Below are positions 32,756 through 43,929 of a stretch of DNA of 64,000 nucleotides, one piece after another. Made by a program: the position numbers and the translations under genes. The notes below the pieces were generated by a model, which worked only from the letters and a program-made list of their open reading frames with translations, was not told the origin of the DNA and made no database searches. Positions within the stretch are counted from its first letter, which is position 1, and every line of letters starts with the position of its first letter. Source of the DNA: Cadophora sp. MPI-SDFR-AT-0126 (taxonomy: Eukaryota; Ascomycota; Leotiomycetes; Helotiales; Ploettnerulaceae); contig JAGMVK010000006.1 of the NCBI GenBank assembly GCA_020747065.1, forward strand, positions 1,612,001-1,676,000, in the 5' to 3' direction.

Positions 32756-34285
32756 ATGCCTTTCACGCCCGATTCAACCCCACCGGGCACACTCCCGACG
32801 CTGGAAGAAAGCTCTGGGGAAATATGGACACCACTATACACCCACGGGTGCTCGTTCCCTCCAGAAATATTCAGAGAAGTTATGTTAAATCTCATACGAA
32901 ATCCAAACATCAACTCGAATCATCTATTCCGAGCAGACATCAGTCTCGATTTCCCGTTCGAAGATGGAGTTATACCAGAGTCAAATATCACCCCAAGAAT
33001 CACTCAATTTAAAGGCTTTACCCTCAAAAGAGTCATGGTCCGAACTATGATCCCAAGGAATGTGCTTGTCGATAAGCCCTTGGACCAAACCTGCAATTTC
33101 TATCAGCAAGTGAATGACGGAGGAGAAATATTGTCTCTTGTGATCTACCTTCCGCATATTTCCTCAGCATCAGAATCGCCCTTCTATCATCCTGCTGTTC
33201 ACGGAATAGGATTTCTACACACCTTCAACACAAAGACTCAGGAAGGAATAGTGGCGATTCATTACTCTTTCTTCAAATCTGAGCCACGATCTACAAAATT
33301 AGAAAGGACAGCGCTGCATCTACTATCAATACTTCATAAACATGGCCAAGGCTCAGCCGCTGGATATGTGAAAAGAGTGCAACATGATGTTATCCTGCCT
33401 CAAGCACAGGTTCAGAATACCTACACCCGACTCAAGTCCAAGTATGCAAGGGATCTCGTGCTGAGATGGGTTGAGACCACGGACCCTGGGAAGCATGTTT
33501 TTGAGGATCTCAGTATCGCCGCATTTCTCATTGAATTGTGGGCTGAGATGTACAAAGACAAAGACTTTCCTGGATTCGTGGACATTGGTTGTGGAAATGG
33601 ACTGCTAGTCCACATTCTCCTCGAAGAAGGATACTCGGGCTGGGGATTTGACGCTAGGAGACGGAGGTCATGGCAGTCGTGGAGTCCCAGGGCCCAAGAA
33701 AATTTGAAAGAATTGGTTCTCATTCCTTCCATCATAGGGTCAGCCTCAAATTCCATTTCAACGAACGACCGCATATCCAATGATGCATCATCTCTTTCAA
33801 ATACCCCTCCCATGCCCAACATCCGGGATCTCAGCATATCCGCAAATGAGGATGCACAAGCCTCTGGTACTCACAATGGCATCTTTCCCAAAGGAACCTT
33901 CATAGTCTCCAACCACGCCGACGAACTCACACCGTGGACTCCCCTTCTCGCCAACATCTCCGAGTGCCCTTTCATGATGATACCATGTTGCAGCCACTCT
34001 CTCAGCGGCTCTCGCTTCCGAGCACCTCCTCCAAAGGATGGCTCCTCTTCTGCCTATGCCTCTCTCGTTGCATGGGTTTCCAGACTTGCCAAATACTGCG
34101 GCTGGGATGTCGAAAAGGAGATGCTACGGATACCAAGCACTCGCAACACAGCTTTGATAGGTAGACGAAGAGCGATACCTTTTGAGGACGTCGATGTGCA
34201 TGACTTGGTACTTGAGAATGGAGGTGCTGCAGGTTGGGAAGAGAATGCTTTGAAGTTGGTCAAGGGGTCAACCAGAGGACATTGA
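32756..34285 (+). CDS. TRM44: tRNA (uracil-2'-O-)-methyltransferase Trm44
   Basis: Intronless, 509 aa. Makes 2'-O-methyluridine at position 44 of serine tRNAs, using S-adenosylmethionine. The SAM-binding motif is FVDIGCGNGLLVHILLEEGYSGWGFDARRRRSW at about 274-305. Family-specific blocks: FKYEDLSIAAFLIELW-type sequence (here HVFEDLSIAAFLIELWAEMY), GTFIVSNHADELTPWTPLLA, and FMMIPCCSHSLSG followed by a KDGSSSAYASLVAWVSRLAKYCGWDVEKEMLRIPSTRN segment. Length is normal. The ATG at 32756 directly precedes PFTPDSTPPGT; an overlapping frame upstream is a shadow. Expected in the cytoplasm. Confidence 0.93.
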   Translation: MPFTPDSTPPGTLPTLEESSGEIWTPLYTHGCSFPPEIFREVMLNLIRNPNINSNHLFRADISLDFPFEDGVIPESNITPRITQFKGFTLKRVMVRTMIPRNVLVDKPLDQTCNFYQQVNDGGEILSLVIYLPHISSASESPFYHPAVHGIGFLHTFNTKTQEGIVAIHYSFFKSEPRSTKLERTALHLLSILHKHGQGSAAGYVKRVQHDVILPQAQVQNTYTRLKSKYARDLVLRWVETTDPGKHVFEDLSIAAFLIELWAEMYKDKDFPGFVDIGCGNGLLVHILLEEGYSGWGFDARRRRSWQSWSPRAQENLKELVLIPSIIGSASNSISTNDRISNDASSLSNTPPMPNIRDLSISANEDAQASGTHNGIFPKGTFIVSNHADELTPWTPLLANISECPFMMIPCCSHSLSGSRFRAPPPKDGSSSAYASLVAWVSRLAKYCGWDVEKEMLRIPSTRNTALIGRRRAIPFEDVDVHDLVLENGGAAGWEENALKLVKGSTRGH

Positions 34286-35152
34286 TACATGAGTGCACAC
34301 TGTCAATGGCATCGCATGGCGTTCAAATCTCTGAGAAGGTGTTTGTTATTGTCATGGGTAGCTGTTGAAGGCCTGTCTTCAGTCACTTCATTCAATCCAG
34401 TGAAGGTCTTTTGGGAATGCTAGTAATCATACTTTTCTCATGGCTTCACTTCTCAGTACCAAAGTCTCGATCCTCAACATGGAATATGATTGCCATTGTG
34501 ACTACTCCGTTCCTGGCCGACACCCCTGGCAACAAGCATGCCGTGGAGAAGGTCACTCCAATGGACAAACATCAGCGAGTAGAGCAGTTGTCGAGGCTTT
34601 CACATCCAACCCACTGATAACATGAATCTGCAGTATTCGCCCTTCCCAGCTTCAAAGCCATCTTAATACCTACACGCGTCTTATCATCGATCCTTGTCTC
34701 ACATTCACGGCGGTATCATATGCACTCCAGCTTTAAGCAAAGTTTTCATTTAATCAACATCTATGCAATTTACACCCTCTATGGTATCTCAGCAACCACG
34801 CGTTTCCGACGGGAACACTGTATGGCAAGGTCATCCACACTGTCCCAACATGATAATACATGATTCAAAGAACAACATTCCCAAACACCACAGTGAAAAT
34901 TGCAGAAATGAGAAACCTAAGCCGCATGTTTGAGCCATGGGAAAAACAACGAAGAGAGAAGAAAAGAAAAGAAAAGAAATTCAGATTGCTGCCGCTGTTT
35001 CCACCTGTTTTTTGTTTTTTTGTTTTTTGGGGGGGTTTTTTTTGGTTTTGTTGATATAAGTCCTCGCACTTTTTTATTCTCCCAGATTTTCTTTGGTGAG
35101 GGGCGTGTCTTTCACTAAATATTTTTTTATCTTTGCAACTGTCGCTCCCCTG
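34286..35152. other. Intergenic region with poly-T/poly-A tracts
   Basis: About 870 nt between convergent genes. It contains a purine-rich GAAAAGAAAAGAAAAG run near 34960-34977 and a T/G-rich tract (CTGTTTTTTGTTTTTTTG...GGTTTTTTTTGG) near 35003-35048. No gene supported. Confidence 0.55.
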
Positions 35153-36376
35153 CTACAAGAACGTATTCCGGTATTGCTCGTAGGAAAAACCGTTGTCGTC
35201 TGCCGATTCAGCTCTTGGGGTATATACAATTGTTTCTGCAGAATCAGAATAATTGGAGCACGTCTCGTCTTTGTCGTCTTGGGATGTGGACTCTTGTTCT
35301 TTGAGAGCACGATTCTGCTCCTTGATAGCCTCCTGGAGCTCGGGAGAAAGATTGTTGAGTATGTGGCAAACTTCGTCGATGATATATGCATGTTGATGGA
35401 TAGTCAGATTTTGCTCTTCGATTTTCAGGTCCTTGGCGTTGAGTTCGTTCTGGAGTTGATTGGCGATATCGGAATATCTCTTTGCCCTTAGATTGCTCCA
35501 ATTGGCCATCAGGCGCCACGTCTGTTCGTGACGCTCCTTTTCGTCGGTATGACCAGCCTTGGTAGCTTCGAGCTCTTCACTCGTGCTCTCGAGAGCCTGG
35601 AGGATGTGGGACTGGCTACGTGCCGCATTCTGGTACTTGTGGTTGATCTCCTCAACCTGTTTGGCTAACTCGCGGCGATCTTGAGCGTACTGGTTGGCGC
35701 GTCGACGTAAGGCACCACGTTCCTTATTGGTGAGTGCAAATCTCTTCGCGAAGCCTAATCTAGCAAGATGAAGCTGTTTTGCAGTCTCCTCTTCTTTGGA
35801 ACATGCCATCTGAATAACCTCTTTTAGTCGCTCAATTTGACCGAGGACAGTGTCATGCTCCGTGACAAGCTCGTGGTTCTTTTGGCGCATGTCTGATAGA
35901 ACCCAGTTTTGAGCTAGCTCTGTGCATTCGAGTGTATGTAATCTATCTGCCATATTTTCATGTTTGATGCTAGCCTTTTGAAGGCACTGTTCGAGATAGT
36001 CCACCTGGCAGTAGAGGTCATGATTCTCTCTGGTGAAAGCTTTGTTCTCCTCGTATACGTACAGAATGATCCGATTTTGAAGTTCCGATTTGGATTCAAG
36101 TGCGGCAACTCTAGTAAGGAGAGCTGCGTTCTCTTGCTTGAGCGGTTCCAAGGCGTCGGACTCCGCAGCTGGGGTCTGGTGTCTGAATGGGGATCTGGCC
36201 GAAGCTAGTGCTGATGGAGCCTTCATGGGTTCCATTGGAGAATGTTCTGGCGTCAGGTCAGTGCTTGCACTCGGCTCGATCCTGACCCCTCCATCCATTG
36301 AGCTTCGACTGCTCGAGTATCCGGCGGCGGCGTCGGGAGCGCCCACGGACGAATTACGGGAATACTGAGAATCCAT
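35153..36376 (-). CDS. Coiled-coil protein, function unknown
   Basis: Intronless, 407 aa. The first 75 residues are Ser/Pro-rich and disordered. From about residue 78 to 360 the protein is almost continuous heptad-like helix: LEPLKQENAALLTRVAALESKSELQNRI, LYCQVDYLEQCLQKASIKHENMADRLHTLE, TVLGQIERLKEVIQMACSKEEETAKQLHLA, LAKQVEEINHKYQNAARSQSHILQALESTSEELEA. The C-terminal 45 residues are acidic and polar. No enzymatic or targeting motif is visible, so only a structural or scaffolding role can be suggested. The next gene upstream encodes another coiled-coil protein on the same strand, but the two are not obviously related in sequence. Confidence 0.75.
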   Translation of the reverse strand: MDSQYSRNSSVGAPDAAAGYSSSRSSMDGGVRIEPSASTDLTPEHSPMEPMKAPSALASARSPFRHQTPAAESDALEPLKQENAALLTRVAALESKSELQNRIILYVYEENKAFTRENHDLYCQVDYLEQCLQKASIKHENMADRLHTLECTELAQNWVLSDMRQKNHELVTEHDTVLGQIERLKEVIQMACSKEEETAKQLHLARLGFAKRFALTNKERGALRRRANQYAQDRRELAKQVEEINHKYQNAARSQSHILQALESTSEELEATKAGHTDEKERHEQTWRLMANWSNLRAKRYSDIANQLQNELNAKDLKIEEQNLTIHQHAYIIDEVCHILNNLSPELQEAIKEQNRALKEQESTSQDDKDETCSNYSDSAETIVYTPRAESADDNGFSYEQYRNTFL

Positions 36377-37574
36377 TGGTGTGGTTGATGTGTGTTTTTG
36401 TTGTTTAGTTATCAGTGAAAGAGTGCTCTGTCTGTTTCGAGGAACTGAATATTGGATGGGATTTCTTGAGCTGTAGGTGTGAAAGAATTGTGAAGTTGAT
36501 ATCTGTTTGAAGAAGAAAACTGGTCTCAGGGAATTTTCACATCCTATTTGTACCCTCTGGGCAGTCTGAATTGCAATTCTTTAGTGTTGATACTATTCTG
36601 TTGAGTCATGGATAATGGAAATGCTAGTAGTACTAGCTTGTCAGGCAGGCCACGAAGCTTTTAGTGCTGATACTTCTACCAAAAACTGCACTTCTTTGGT
36701 AGCCCTTCCGGAACGCCATAGGTGTTGTAGCTAATCTATACCAAATCACAAGGGTATGTCTAAGTAGAGCTCCTCAGTCCTTCCATGCAGTCCAAATTGC
36801 AATTCTGCGACGCAAACGATAAGGGATACGTGGTGGAAGGCAGATGCGTGGAACCATTTTGGAACGAAGCGCGACAATGCGATGATGAAAACCGGCTTCA
36901 AGAAGTATCTCTATGCAGCGATTTTGCGGGACAGCCAGTCTGGACGGGGTGTACCAGATCTTCTGTTTAGCTGCTCTGCTGATACAATGGTGTTGAGGAA
37001 GCCGCGACTCGATTTTGCAGCCCAATGCTTAGCAGAAACCAGCCAGGCCATTTGCTGAGATGGTGAAGTCTTGACTGGGACTCAGAGAGCATGTAGTCAG
37101 CGCCGTGATCGCTGTAAAAATGTACGCAATTATATCACGGTCTATCTTTCTCGCCTTCTGGCAGTCATTTTATGGTTTAATGGACCCAGTACTACCTAAG
37201 CAGTGCATGTTCGTTGGTATTGCGGAAAATTAAGTTTTCAGCGTCCTCTTGCCCAAGCTTCGTGAGCAAGTACGCTGAATTACAGTGGGGCATCACTAAC
37301 AAACGACGTGCAAGACCTCCATCGCAGTTTAGCTACACATGGAGGCATGTCTTCAATGTCAAATTTCAAAAAGGTATTTTGAGCAACAGGTGAGTATAGC
37401 TTTCAATCAAGATGCACATTTTACAAAACAATCCGGTTGTCATTACGTGGAAAAAATACAAGAATGTGCACGACTACATAAGTTCGGCAACCTGCCAGAA
37501 GCAACAACCACCGATATATTGACAGAGCGCAGTTAAACAAAAGAAAATAAAGGAAAAGATATTCTTGGGCAGAC
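36377..37574. other. Intergenic region with short near-duplicate segments
   Basis: About 1.2 kb. Two 20-nt segments match at 18 positions (36561-36580 and 36787-36806, core AATTGCAATTCT), and TTAGTGYTGATACT occurs at about 36580 and 36661. No gene supported. Confidence 0.5.
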
Positions 37575-38840
37575 TTAAAAGGTAAGCCCACCGTCAGGCA
37601 ACTGTGTAAACTGGACCCTCAGTGAGTTGGAAGGAGTGGGAGGAGTGGGAGAAATGTGATCAGTGGGAGTAGCGACATTCGAGCCCTCGCCATTCCCCCG
37701 ATTCTCTCCTTTGGGAATTGATTCCACTAGTTTTGTGGCCGAAGTTGGGCGCTGTCTGGTCTGCACATTCTGTGCTTGTTCGGTCGCTTGCTTGCCTGCA
37801 TTTCGGTTTGGAGCCTGTTCGGCAGCCAAAGCTTGGCTCTCTGCAATCTTCCTCTGAAATTCCTCGGTGCGATCTGTCTTGCGTTGTTCCAATGCCTCCT
37901 GTCCCTCGATGTTTTCCCACCTCTGCTCTAGCTCTTGATATCGCTGCAGCAGAGCTTGATTTTGCCTCTCAAGGGTATTGGCTCTGTCCTCCATTTGATC
38001 CTTCTCGCCTTTCATGGCAGCAAGCTCTCGTGTCAGACCTTCTGTCTGGAACATGGCAGACTGCCACGCTTCATGTATTTGTGAACACTGGTCGACCAAT
38101 TGACAGCGTGCCAATCCATCTTGGCGTGCCTCCTCTTGTTGTAGTTCGACTTTGTGTTGTAAAGTACCGATAGCTGGTCCACATTGACAATTGTTGTCGG
38201 TGCAAACGACCGACTGTTGGGCTGCTTCCAAATCTCCATTTTTATACATGTTGAAAAGTTCGTTTGCCATTGGCATAGGAACTCCTTGATCGGTTCCTTG
38301 ACGGCTGGCCATGAGTCTACGCGCCAGCAGGGCGACTGCAAAGGATGCTTTTGAAGGCTTGAAGACAATTTCCTCGTCTGGCCAATACTTTTCAGTAGAA
38401 TCATGATACTCTTTTCTCTGGAATGGGCTGATGTCTTCCCTGTGTGGCTTGGATTGACGAGTGGCAGAACGTTCATTGGGGGAGTCGGTCTCACGCTCGC
38501 CTGGTTCGTTGGACTGTCCGCTGCTACTCGAGGTGTCGTTTCTGTTGCTTTGCCAGTTGCGTGCTGGAAGACGGCCTTGTTGTCCAGCACCAGGGTTCCG
38601 TGAGGTGCCAGGCATTGCAGCAGGGGTATTTGGAGCCGCGTTGAGTAGGACGTTGCCATTGGTTACTACATTCTCTTGACTTTCGGAACGAAAAGCGGCT
38701 TGACCGATAGCAAGAGAGGATGCTGCGAATGGCGTGGTAGTCCTGAATTGGAAATTGGGAGCTGAAGCACGGAGAGTGCTTCTAGATGAAGGAACTACCC
38801 GTGCCATGTTGGCTAGGCCGATCATAGCTGTATTTGACAT
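37575..38840 (-). CDS. Gln-rich coiled-coil protein, function unknown
   Basis: Intronless, 421 aa from the ATG at 38840 (MSNTAMIGLANMARVVPSS). The frame is open to 38981, but the extra N-terminus is Ser/His-rich and looks like 5' UTR. Residues 1-150 are polar and disordered (SNRNDTSSSSGQSNEPGERETDSPNERSATRQ). EKYWPDEEIVFKPSKASFAVALLARRLMASRQG is a compact conserved-looking segment. Then a long coiled coil, about 225-350, contains LQHKVELQQEEARQDGLARCQLVDQ, LTRELAAMKGEKDQMEDRANTLERQNQALLQRYQELEQRW. The C-terminus is Pro/Thr-rich. No recognised family. Confidence 0.7.
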   Translation of the reverse strand: MSNTAMIGLANMARVVPSSRSTLRASAPNFQFRTTTPFAASSLAIGQAAFRSESQENVVTNGNVLLNAAPNTPAAMPGTSRNPGAGQQGRLPARNWQSNRNDTSSSSGQSNEPGERETDSPNERSATRQSKPHREDISPFQRKEYHDSTEKYWPDEEIVFKPSKASFAVALLARRLMASRQGTDQGVPMPMANELFNMYKNGDLEAAQQSVVCTDNNCQCGPAIGTLQHKVELQQEEARQDGLARCQLVDQCSQIHEAWQSAMFQTEGLTRELAAMKGEKDQMEDRANTLERQNQALLQRYQELEQRWENIEGQEALEQRKTDRTEEFQRKIAESQALAAEQAPNRNAGKQATEQAQNVQTRQRPTSATKLVESIPKGENRGNGEGSNVATPTDHISPTPPTPSNSLRVQFTQLPDGGLTF

Positions 38841-40130
38841 GACGACGATTGAATGATGTTTGAGAAGTGCTTGTTTTTCGATCTTCTTGATTGGCTTATG
38901 ATGAGAGAGAGAAAGGATATGGGTATATGACTGGGGTGAAGACCTGGTGCTTTGTGATGAGGGAGATCTCCTGGAGCACACACATTTCTTATACTTAATA
39001 CCTCAGTCCATATACTAATAGCCTACGAATAGTTTCATGTTCCGTCTTGTCAAATGGACTGCCGTAGCCACTCCATTGAACGGTTCCAACTTACTGGCTT
39101 GCCCCTATACAAGCGAACCAAACTTGAAAATGTTCGCTTAATTCTCGTGACATGTCCGACTTTCTCTTCATCATTGGCGCCTTTGACTAATGGGCATAAT
39201 CAGAATGGACATCTTTAGCCTCACTACTTTCTTCTAGAAACACTGAAGTCTAGGATCTTCGATCGCCCAATCTCTGGAAGCGGGTGAAAGCCAGACGAAT
39301 AGTTCTCCATATCCAAAAGGCACAGCTCATTTCCAACATAGGGCGTTTCTCAATAAATTTGGTGTTTCCGCTTCATTATATTTTTATCAAAACTATTAAA
39401 TTTAATTCCTGTAATCAATTTTGCATGGAATCAAAACAATCGAGTTTTTCAGGTGGCAGTCCAAGCCTCTGAGGATTGTTTGAGTTTCATTGCAATCCCT
39501 CTTCTAACACAGCTCGCATGCAATAAATGTGACAAGTTGTCGAGAAAAAGGTTGCTAGAACTAAACACAGTCCAATCGTCTACCGCAAATACGCTCCTTG
39601 GGTCGATTTCCTCGCGTCACCCCAATGTGTCTACCAGACCTCACATGAAGGTGTTTCTCGTCGATACCGCGAGCTTTCCGGTTCTGCGACATAAGAATTC
39701 CGCAGTTCTGTACACGCGAAGTCAAGATCGTCTAGAGGCAAAACAATATATGTTGCTGAGGACCAGGGAGGACCTTTGAAGATGCGGGTTGTTGTCTTCT
39801 TACCAGTCGCACTTCCCATTTTCGGCAAACACACGCGCCATTCATGTCAGGGTCATCAGGTCCGACACTCGACTGTCTCGCATGAACATCTCAACTATCC
39901 AGGATATCGACAACTCATTCTTATTCTTCGATTGTCTTTATTGCTCCAGCTTATTCATCATCCTCAACGAAGGATCCTCCCAAAAGGAACGCTCTGCCAA
40001 TCGGACACTATCAGAATCACCGCGAGTAGCCAACGTCGAAGTAATCGCAGGTTAGAATCTGGAATCTCGATCTTGAGTAGGGGAATGGTTGGAAGAGACT
40101 TTCATCTGCTCATGCTAATTATTTGCAGGA
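38841..40130. other. Intergenic region
   Basis: About 1.3 kb with only short overlapping frames on both strands; no family or splice support. Confidence 0.5.
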
Positions 40131-40679
40131 TTGCAGCATCATCATACCCTCAACATTGCACGGCCTGTCCATCGTTTCCAAATGGTCGTCGCTATGTCCA
40201 TCACAACCCATTTCCGGCGGCCATTGTTCCAGCTGGTGCATAGAAACAATTACAAGATTATGTTTCTTCTCTTGGTCAGCAGCCTCTTAATCATTGCGTT
40301 GACGACAATTATCTACAAGAAAACATGGAGAACGGACAGCAGAGTCGAACCCCCCACAAGCACAACGTTCCAATCCCTCGAGCTGTCCGAACGCAACTGC
40401 GACAGCTACCTCGAACTTCTCATCCGCTATGAGAGCATGATGGGTCGTCACTATGAATTAAGCAGCGACTTAATGAAGAGCTGTGTTGTTCTTGCCAAGA
40501 ACAACGAAGAGTTGATGGAGAAATATGGTCAAATAGTGGAGTCGTACAGGGAACTTGCAGGTGCTCTCAGTCATATTTCGGAGCACAATGAGAGGATCGT
40601 ACAAAATTATGAGAAACTTTCGAGGGTTTATGGGCTGATGGCAATGAACTTTGGGTATGCTTTGAGAGGCTGTTCGTAA
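40131..40679 (+). CDS. Small single-pass membrane protein with coiled coil, unknown
   Basis: Intronless, up to 182 aa. One clear transmembrane helix at about 43-63 (IMFLLLVSSLLIIALTTIIY) flanked by basic residues (FRRPLFQLVHRNNYK before, KKTWR after). After it comes a 110-residue helical region with heptad spacing (LELLIRYESMMGRHYELSSDLMKS, NNEELMEKYGQIVESYRELAGALSHISEHNERIVQNYEKLSRVYGLM). Internal ATGs at 40182 or 40194 would shorten the tail before the helix and are equally plausible. I do not recognise a family. Support is composition and a single clean frame, not homology. Confidence 0.45.
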   Translation: MQHHHTLNIARPVHRFQMVVAMSITTHFRRPLFQLVHRNNYKIMFLLLVSSLLIIALTTIIYKKTWRTDSRVEPPTSTTFQSLELSERNCDSYLELLIRYESMMGRHYELSSDLMKSCVVLAKNNEELMEKYGQIVESYRELAGALSHISEHNERIVQNYEKLSRVYGLMAMNFGYALRGCS

Positions 40680-40926
40680 TGTGCTGGCAGACGAGGAGCT
40701 TTTCCACGGAAGAGAAAGAAATCCACAACGCTCTTTGCTTTAATGTCGTAACGGGAGAAGTGAACATTCAAAGCAGGATGACAAAGGGCAGGGATGGAGG
40801 AAAGAGGTCGAGGAGGATCATGGGAGATCTTGATACCCTAAGCGAAGAGTATGGAAATGCTCGACAAGCGTTTAAGTTATGTGTTAGCCCAAAGACTTGA
40901 CGGAAATAATAAATACGAGCTTCGGT

Positions 40927-42363
40927 TCAATCAGGCCATTGATCAACCAAATCTTCTTCGCCCTTCCCCCTCAACAAAGCGTCCAAATTCAATCTCACGC
41001 TCAACCTCACATATTTTGTTTCAACCATCCTTGCATATCCTCCTCCTACTCCACCAATATTACTCTCACCTCCTGGTGGATGATGGTGTGCAAATATCGG
41101 TGGCTGGACTGTGACACACACCCTCTCAGATGTACTCGATCGTTCTTTCTCGCTTATCCATGTCCTTTCTGAATTCTGAGACTTTGAAGCAGGACTCTCT
41201 GCAGGATGAGCATCTTGCCCAGCACACCAATCTCCCATCTCTACATCCCAGATCCGACTCCATTTCTTGACTCCAAACTCATGCAACAGTCTTCTCGCAC
41301 CACGCTGACTTACTGCATACGCAACAGTACACAATGCTCCACCACTAGCACGATGGTAGACTCTCGTGTGCGGTGAGTGAGACGCAGCTAAAGCATCTAA
41401 AGGTCCAAAAGGATGGGCACGCAGATACTTCGGTAGCGGCACCGTATGATCATTCAGGTTTGTAAGTATAATGTTCTGAATCGTCTGCTCAACATGATCT
41501 GTAGGAGGCGTTCTAGGAAACCCAGCACCGCAATGGCCGAGCCAGAGCACATCCCAACTCGCTGGATCCCCATACGGTAGCGAAATATCAGGCTGTCCAG
41601 ATGCGGCAGATGAGAGAAGTAAAGATTGAAGGGCTGGGGAGATAGGGTAGGGTGAGGAATTGTTGTGGATGCTCTTCTCTGGATCTTCGGGGTTCATGGT
41701 TGACTCGACGTGGTATTCAGATAGATCAGGGTTTGGCTCCTTGGTGAGAAAGCGTGAAGCGGCTGAGAACATGTCGAGTTGGTACCGAAGCCGGATGTCC
41801 CAATCGACATCGTCTTCGAAAATCAAAGCGCTGCTAATGTTTTGATGCACGATTCTGTCGAAGTGTGAATGACATGGTTGGAATTCATGGACCAGCAGGA
41901 GGCAATAACTTACTCATGCAAAGCATTCATGTGAGAACGCCAACTCCCTTTAATTCCTGTGGACAGCTTGATACTTTCTGCACTTCCTTCTGGAGGAAAC
42001 GCGGCTTCGGGAATACTGTCGCCGCCGACACCCTCGATGAAGTCTAAATTCAAGTTGCTGACTGCTGCGGCGAGAGTTATCGCATCGCGACGGTCTGTTC
42101 GAGATGGCATATTAATGATGAAGATCTTTTGGAACTGTTCTTCGTCAGCCTGTGACTTGGAATAGTGCAGGTTCCAATAATGAGCTCACTCCTAGGGTGG
42201 AATTCCACAGGTGAGACAATTCCCCGACTTCGACCTCGTCGGGTGCAGAGAATCCAGTCCATGCTGATGTGTGGCTTGAAGCGAAGATGGCGTAGTATCC
42301 TAAGCTTAGAATACCAGCCGCGCCTAATACTCGCGAGGTGTACGTCCAGTGGTAGGATGGCAT
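40927..42363 (-). CDS. Glycosyltransferase family 25 protein (type II membrane)
   Basis: Exons 42363..42190, 42149..41914, 41854..40927 (445 aa, in frame). GT25 enzymes transfer sugars from nucleotide donors; in fungi they are Golgi-type proteins of unknown acceptor. N-terminal signal anchor at about 10-28 (SRVLGAAGILSLGYYAIFA). Family blocks: KIFIINMPSRTDRRDAITLAAAVSNLNLDFIEGV at 65-100, GSWRSHMNALHEIVHQN across intron 2, and LIFEDDVDWD with the acidic metal/donor motif Glu150-Asp152. DVLWLGHCG and YAVSQRGARRLLHEFGVK follow, then a C-terminal VQPPIFAHHHPPG stretch. Intron 1 is only 40 nt (GTGAGC...CACAG). Upstream promoter region is shared with the CFEM gene's 3' side. Confidence 0.9.
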
Positions 42364-42927
42364 GATGGTGGTGTTTAGATGTCGTCTGAAAATGGCATTA
42401 CTTTGCTTTCGAGTCCCAAATCCTCACTCATGGAAAGGTCGAGACTCTGTTCTTTCGTATAAAGTTGGCGTCCCATGAGAGATCTTTAATCTCTTTGAAG
42501 TGACTGGGAGTTGAGCTAATGAGGGCAGTTCAGCTGTCTGTCATTGAAATTGAGAAGGCCATTGTCACCACCGAGCATCTCCCTCGAAACTCACCTGCCT
42601 TGGTGTTTCCAAGATTTTGTCACACAGGCTACTGCAGAGCCTGAATCGGATAATATATACCACTTTGGGGAGCGGTTTCAGGGACCTGGCAGATCCCTCG
42701 CTTAATTACGGGATGTTTTGTTATCCAATAATGAAGAGACAACAGGAGACAGTTGAGCAATCCATGGATATTGCTATGGCTTGAGGCTATGCGTCTTGCA
42801 GATCGAGGGAAAAGGACGTTTGCCTGGGAGTTTCGACTGTTCTTGATCGTTGCTGTACCGGAAACACCTCACCACATCTTCCCTTCCCACTTCCACATTG
42901 TCTTAATACATTCTCTCACCTAATGAA
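42364..42927. other. Intergenic region
   Basis: About 560 nt; holds the glycosyltransferase promoter and the 3' UTR of the CFEM gene. A TATATA at 42652-42657 lies on the far side from the ATG. Nothing else recognised. Confidence 0.45.
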
Positions 42928-43929
42928 TCATCCCTGCAATTCACTGACAACAGCTCCCTTCTCCCTCTTCCAAAACAACAAACCATCCTTCCAGTCCGTC
43001 GTCCCCTTCCCATCCAACTCCCCCGGCCTTTCCACCGCTTCCATCTCCGGCGTCAATCCTGGCCCTAATTCTGGAATTCCAGGCTGGGCTGTTTGTCTGA
43101 ATGTGTTATGTTGTGATGCGTTTGATCGCTTTAGTAGAATCATGATGTATATCAGCACACAGAGAATCAGGACTCCGACTCCGACGCCTGCGCCTATACC
43201 CGCTTTTGCGCCGGTGGACAGGGGTTGTGAGGATGAGGTGGAGGATTCAGACGAGGGTGTTGTGGTGGTTCCTGTTGCAGAGGAGCTGGATACTGGGAGT
43301 GAGGAAGAGGTGCTGCTGGAACTTGGTGGGGTAGATGTTGTGCCCTGGAACTGGTTTGGATGCGCGTTAGGACGTACTCAGAGACGAAGATAATGAGCTT
43401 GTGAAATACGCACTGCAGATGTACTCGATTGTTCTCTGGTACTGCTCGGACTACTAGACGTTCTTGAAGTCACCGATGCGACACTCGAACTTGCAGAGGA
43501 TGCGGTGCTTGAACTTCCATCGAGAGGAACGCCGGCAGCTGTGTATCCAACATGATGAGCACATTTCACTTTGCAGTCCAGGCACCAGATATAAGAGCCA
43601 AAGCACTCACCAGAACAATAAGTATTTATATAAGCAATGACCGCAGGCGCATCCGATGCGGTACATGATTGATTCGCACAGTCCCGAACTCCATAGGCGA
43701 GATTCACATTCCCGCAGAGACATGCAGCGTCTGTGGTGGAACAGCCTAGAGACGGTGCCAGGCCTAGCATGTTGGAAATACATGTTTGCTGTGGCAAGTT
43801 CAGCTATCGAACGGAGCCTTGTGACGCGATTTTTGTACTTACTCCGCATGCTGGCAGTGCACTCAGGTCTTGGCTGAGCGCGACGCCTAGGAAGGTGGAT
43901 ATAAAGAACAAGAATTGGAGCAGGCCCAT
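42928..43929 (-). CDS. CFEM-domain single-pass membrane protein
   Basis: Exons 43929..43843, 43788..43611, 43538..43414, 43350..42928 (270 aa, in frame). Signal peptide 1-20 (MGLLQFLFFISTFLGVALSQ). A CFEM domain follows with the eight expected cysteines at about 27-88 (PAC, QTC, LGC, AACLC, RDC, QSC, TYC) and the conserved AxCxC-type Asp region STTDAACLC. CFEM domains bind haem or serve at fungal cell surfaces. A Ser/Thr-rich O-glycosylation stalk (about 95-175) leads to a glycine-start transmembrane helix at 181-203 (GIGAGVGVGVLILCVLIYIM), then a 65-residue cytosolic tail. So it is membrane-anchored by a helix rather than by GPI. Exon 4's acceptor has a clear CTAAC branch. Confidence 0.87.

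Noticed and set aside
38841..38981. 47-residue extension of the coiled-coil protein at 37575-38840
   Set aside because: Ser/His-rich, with the second ATG in better position; cannot be excluded but is less likely.
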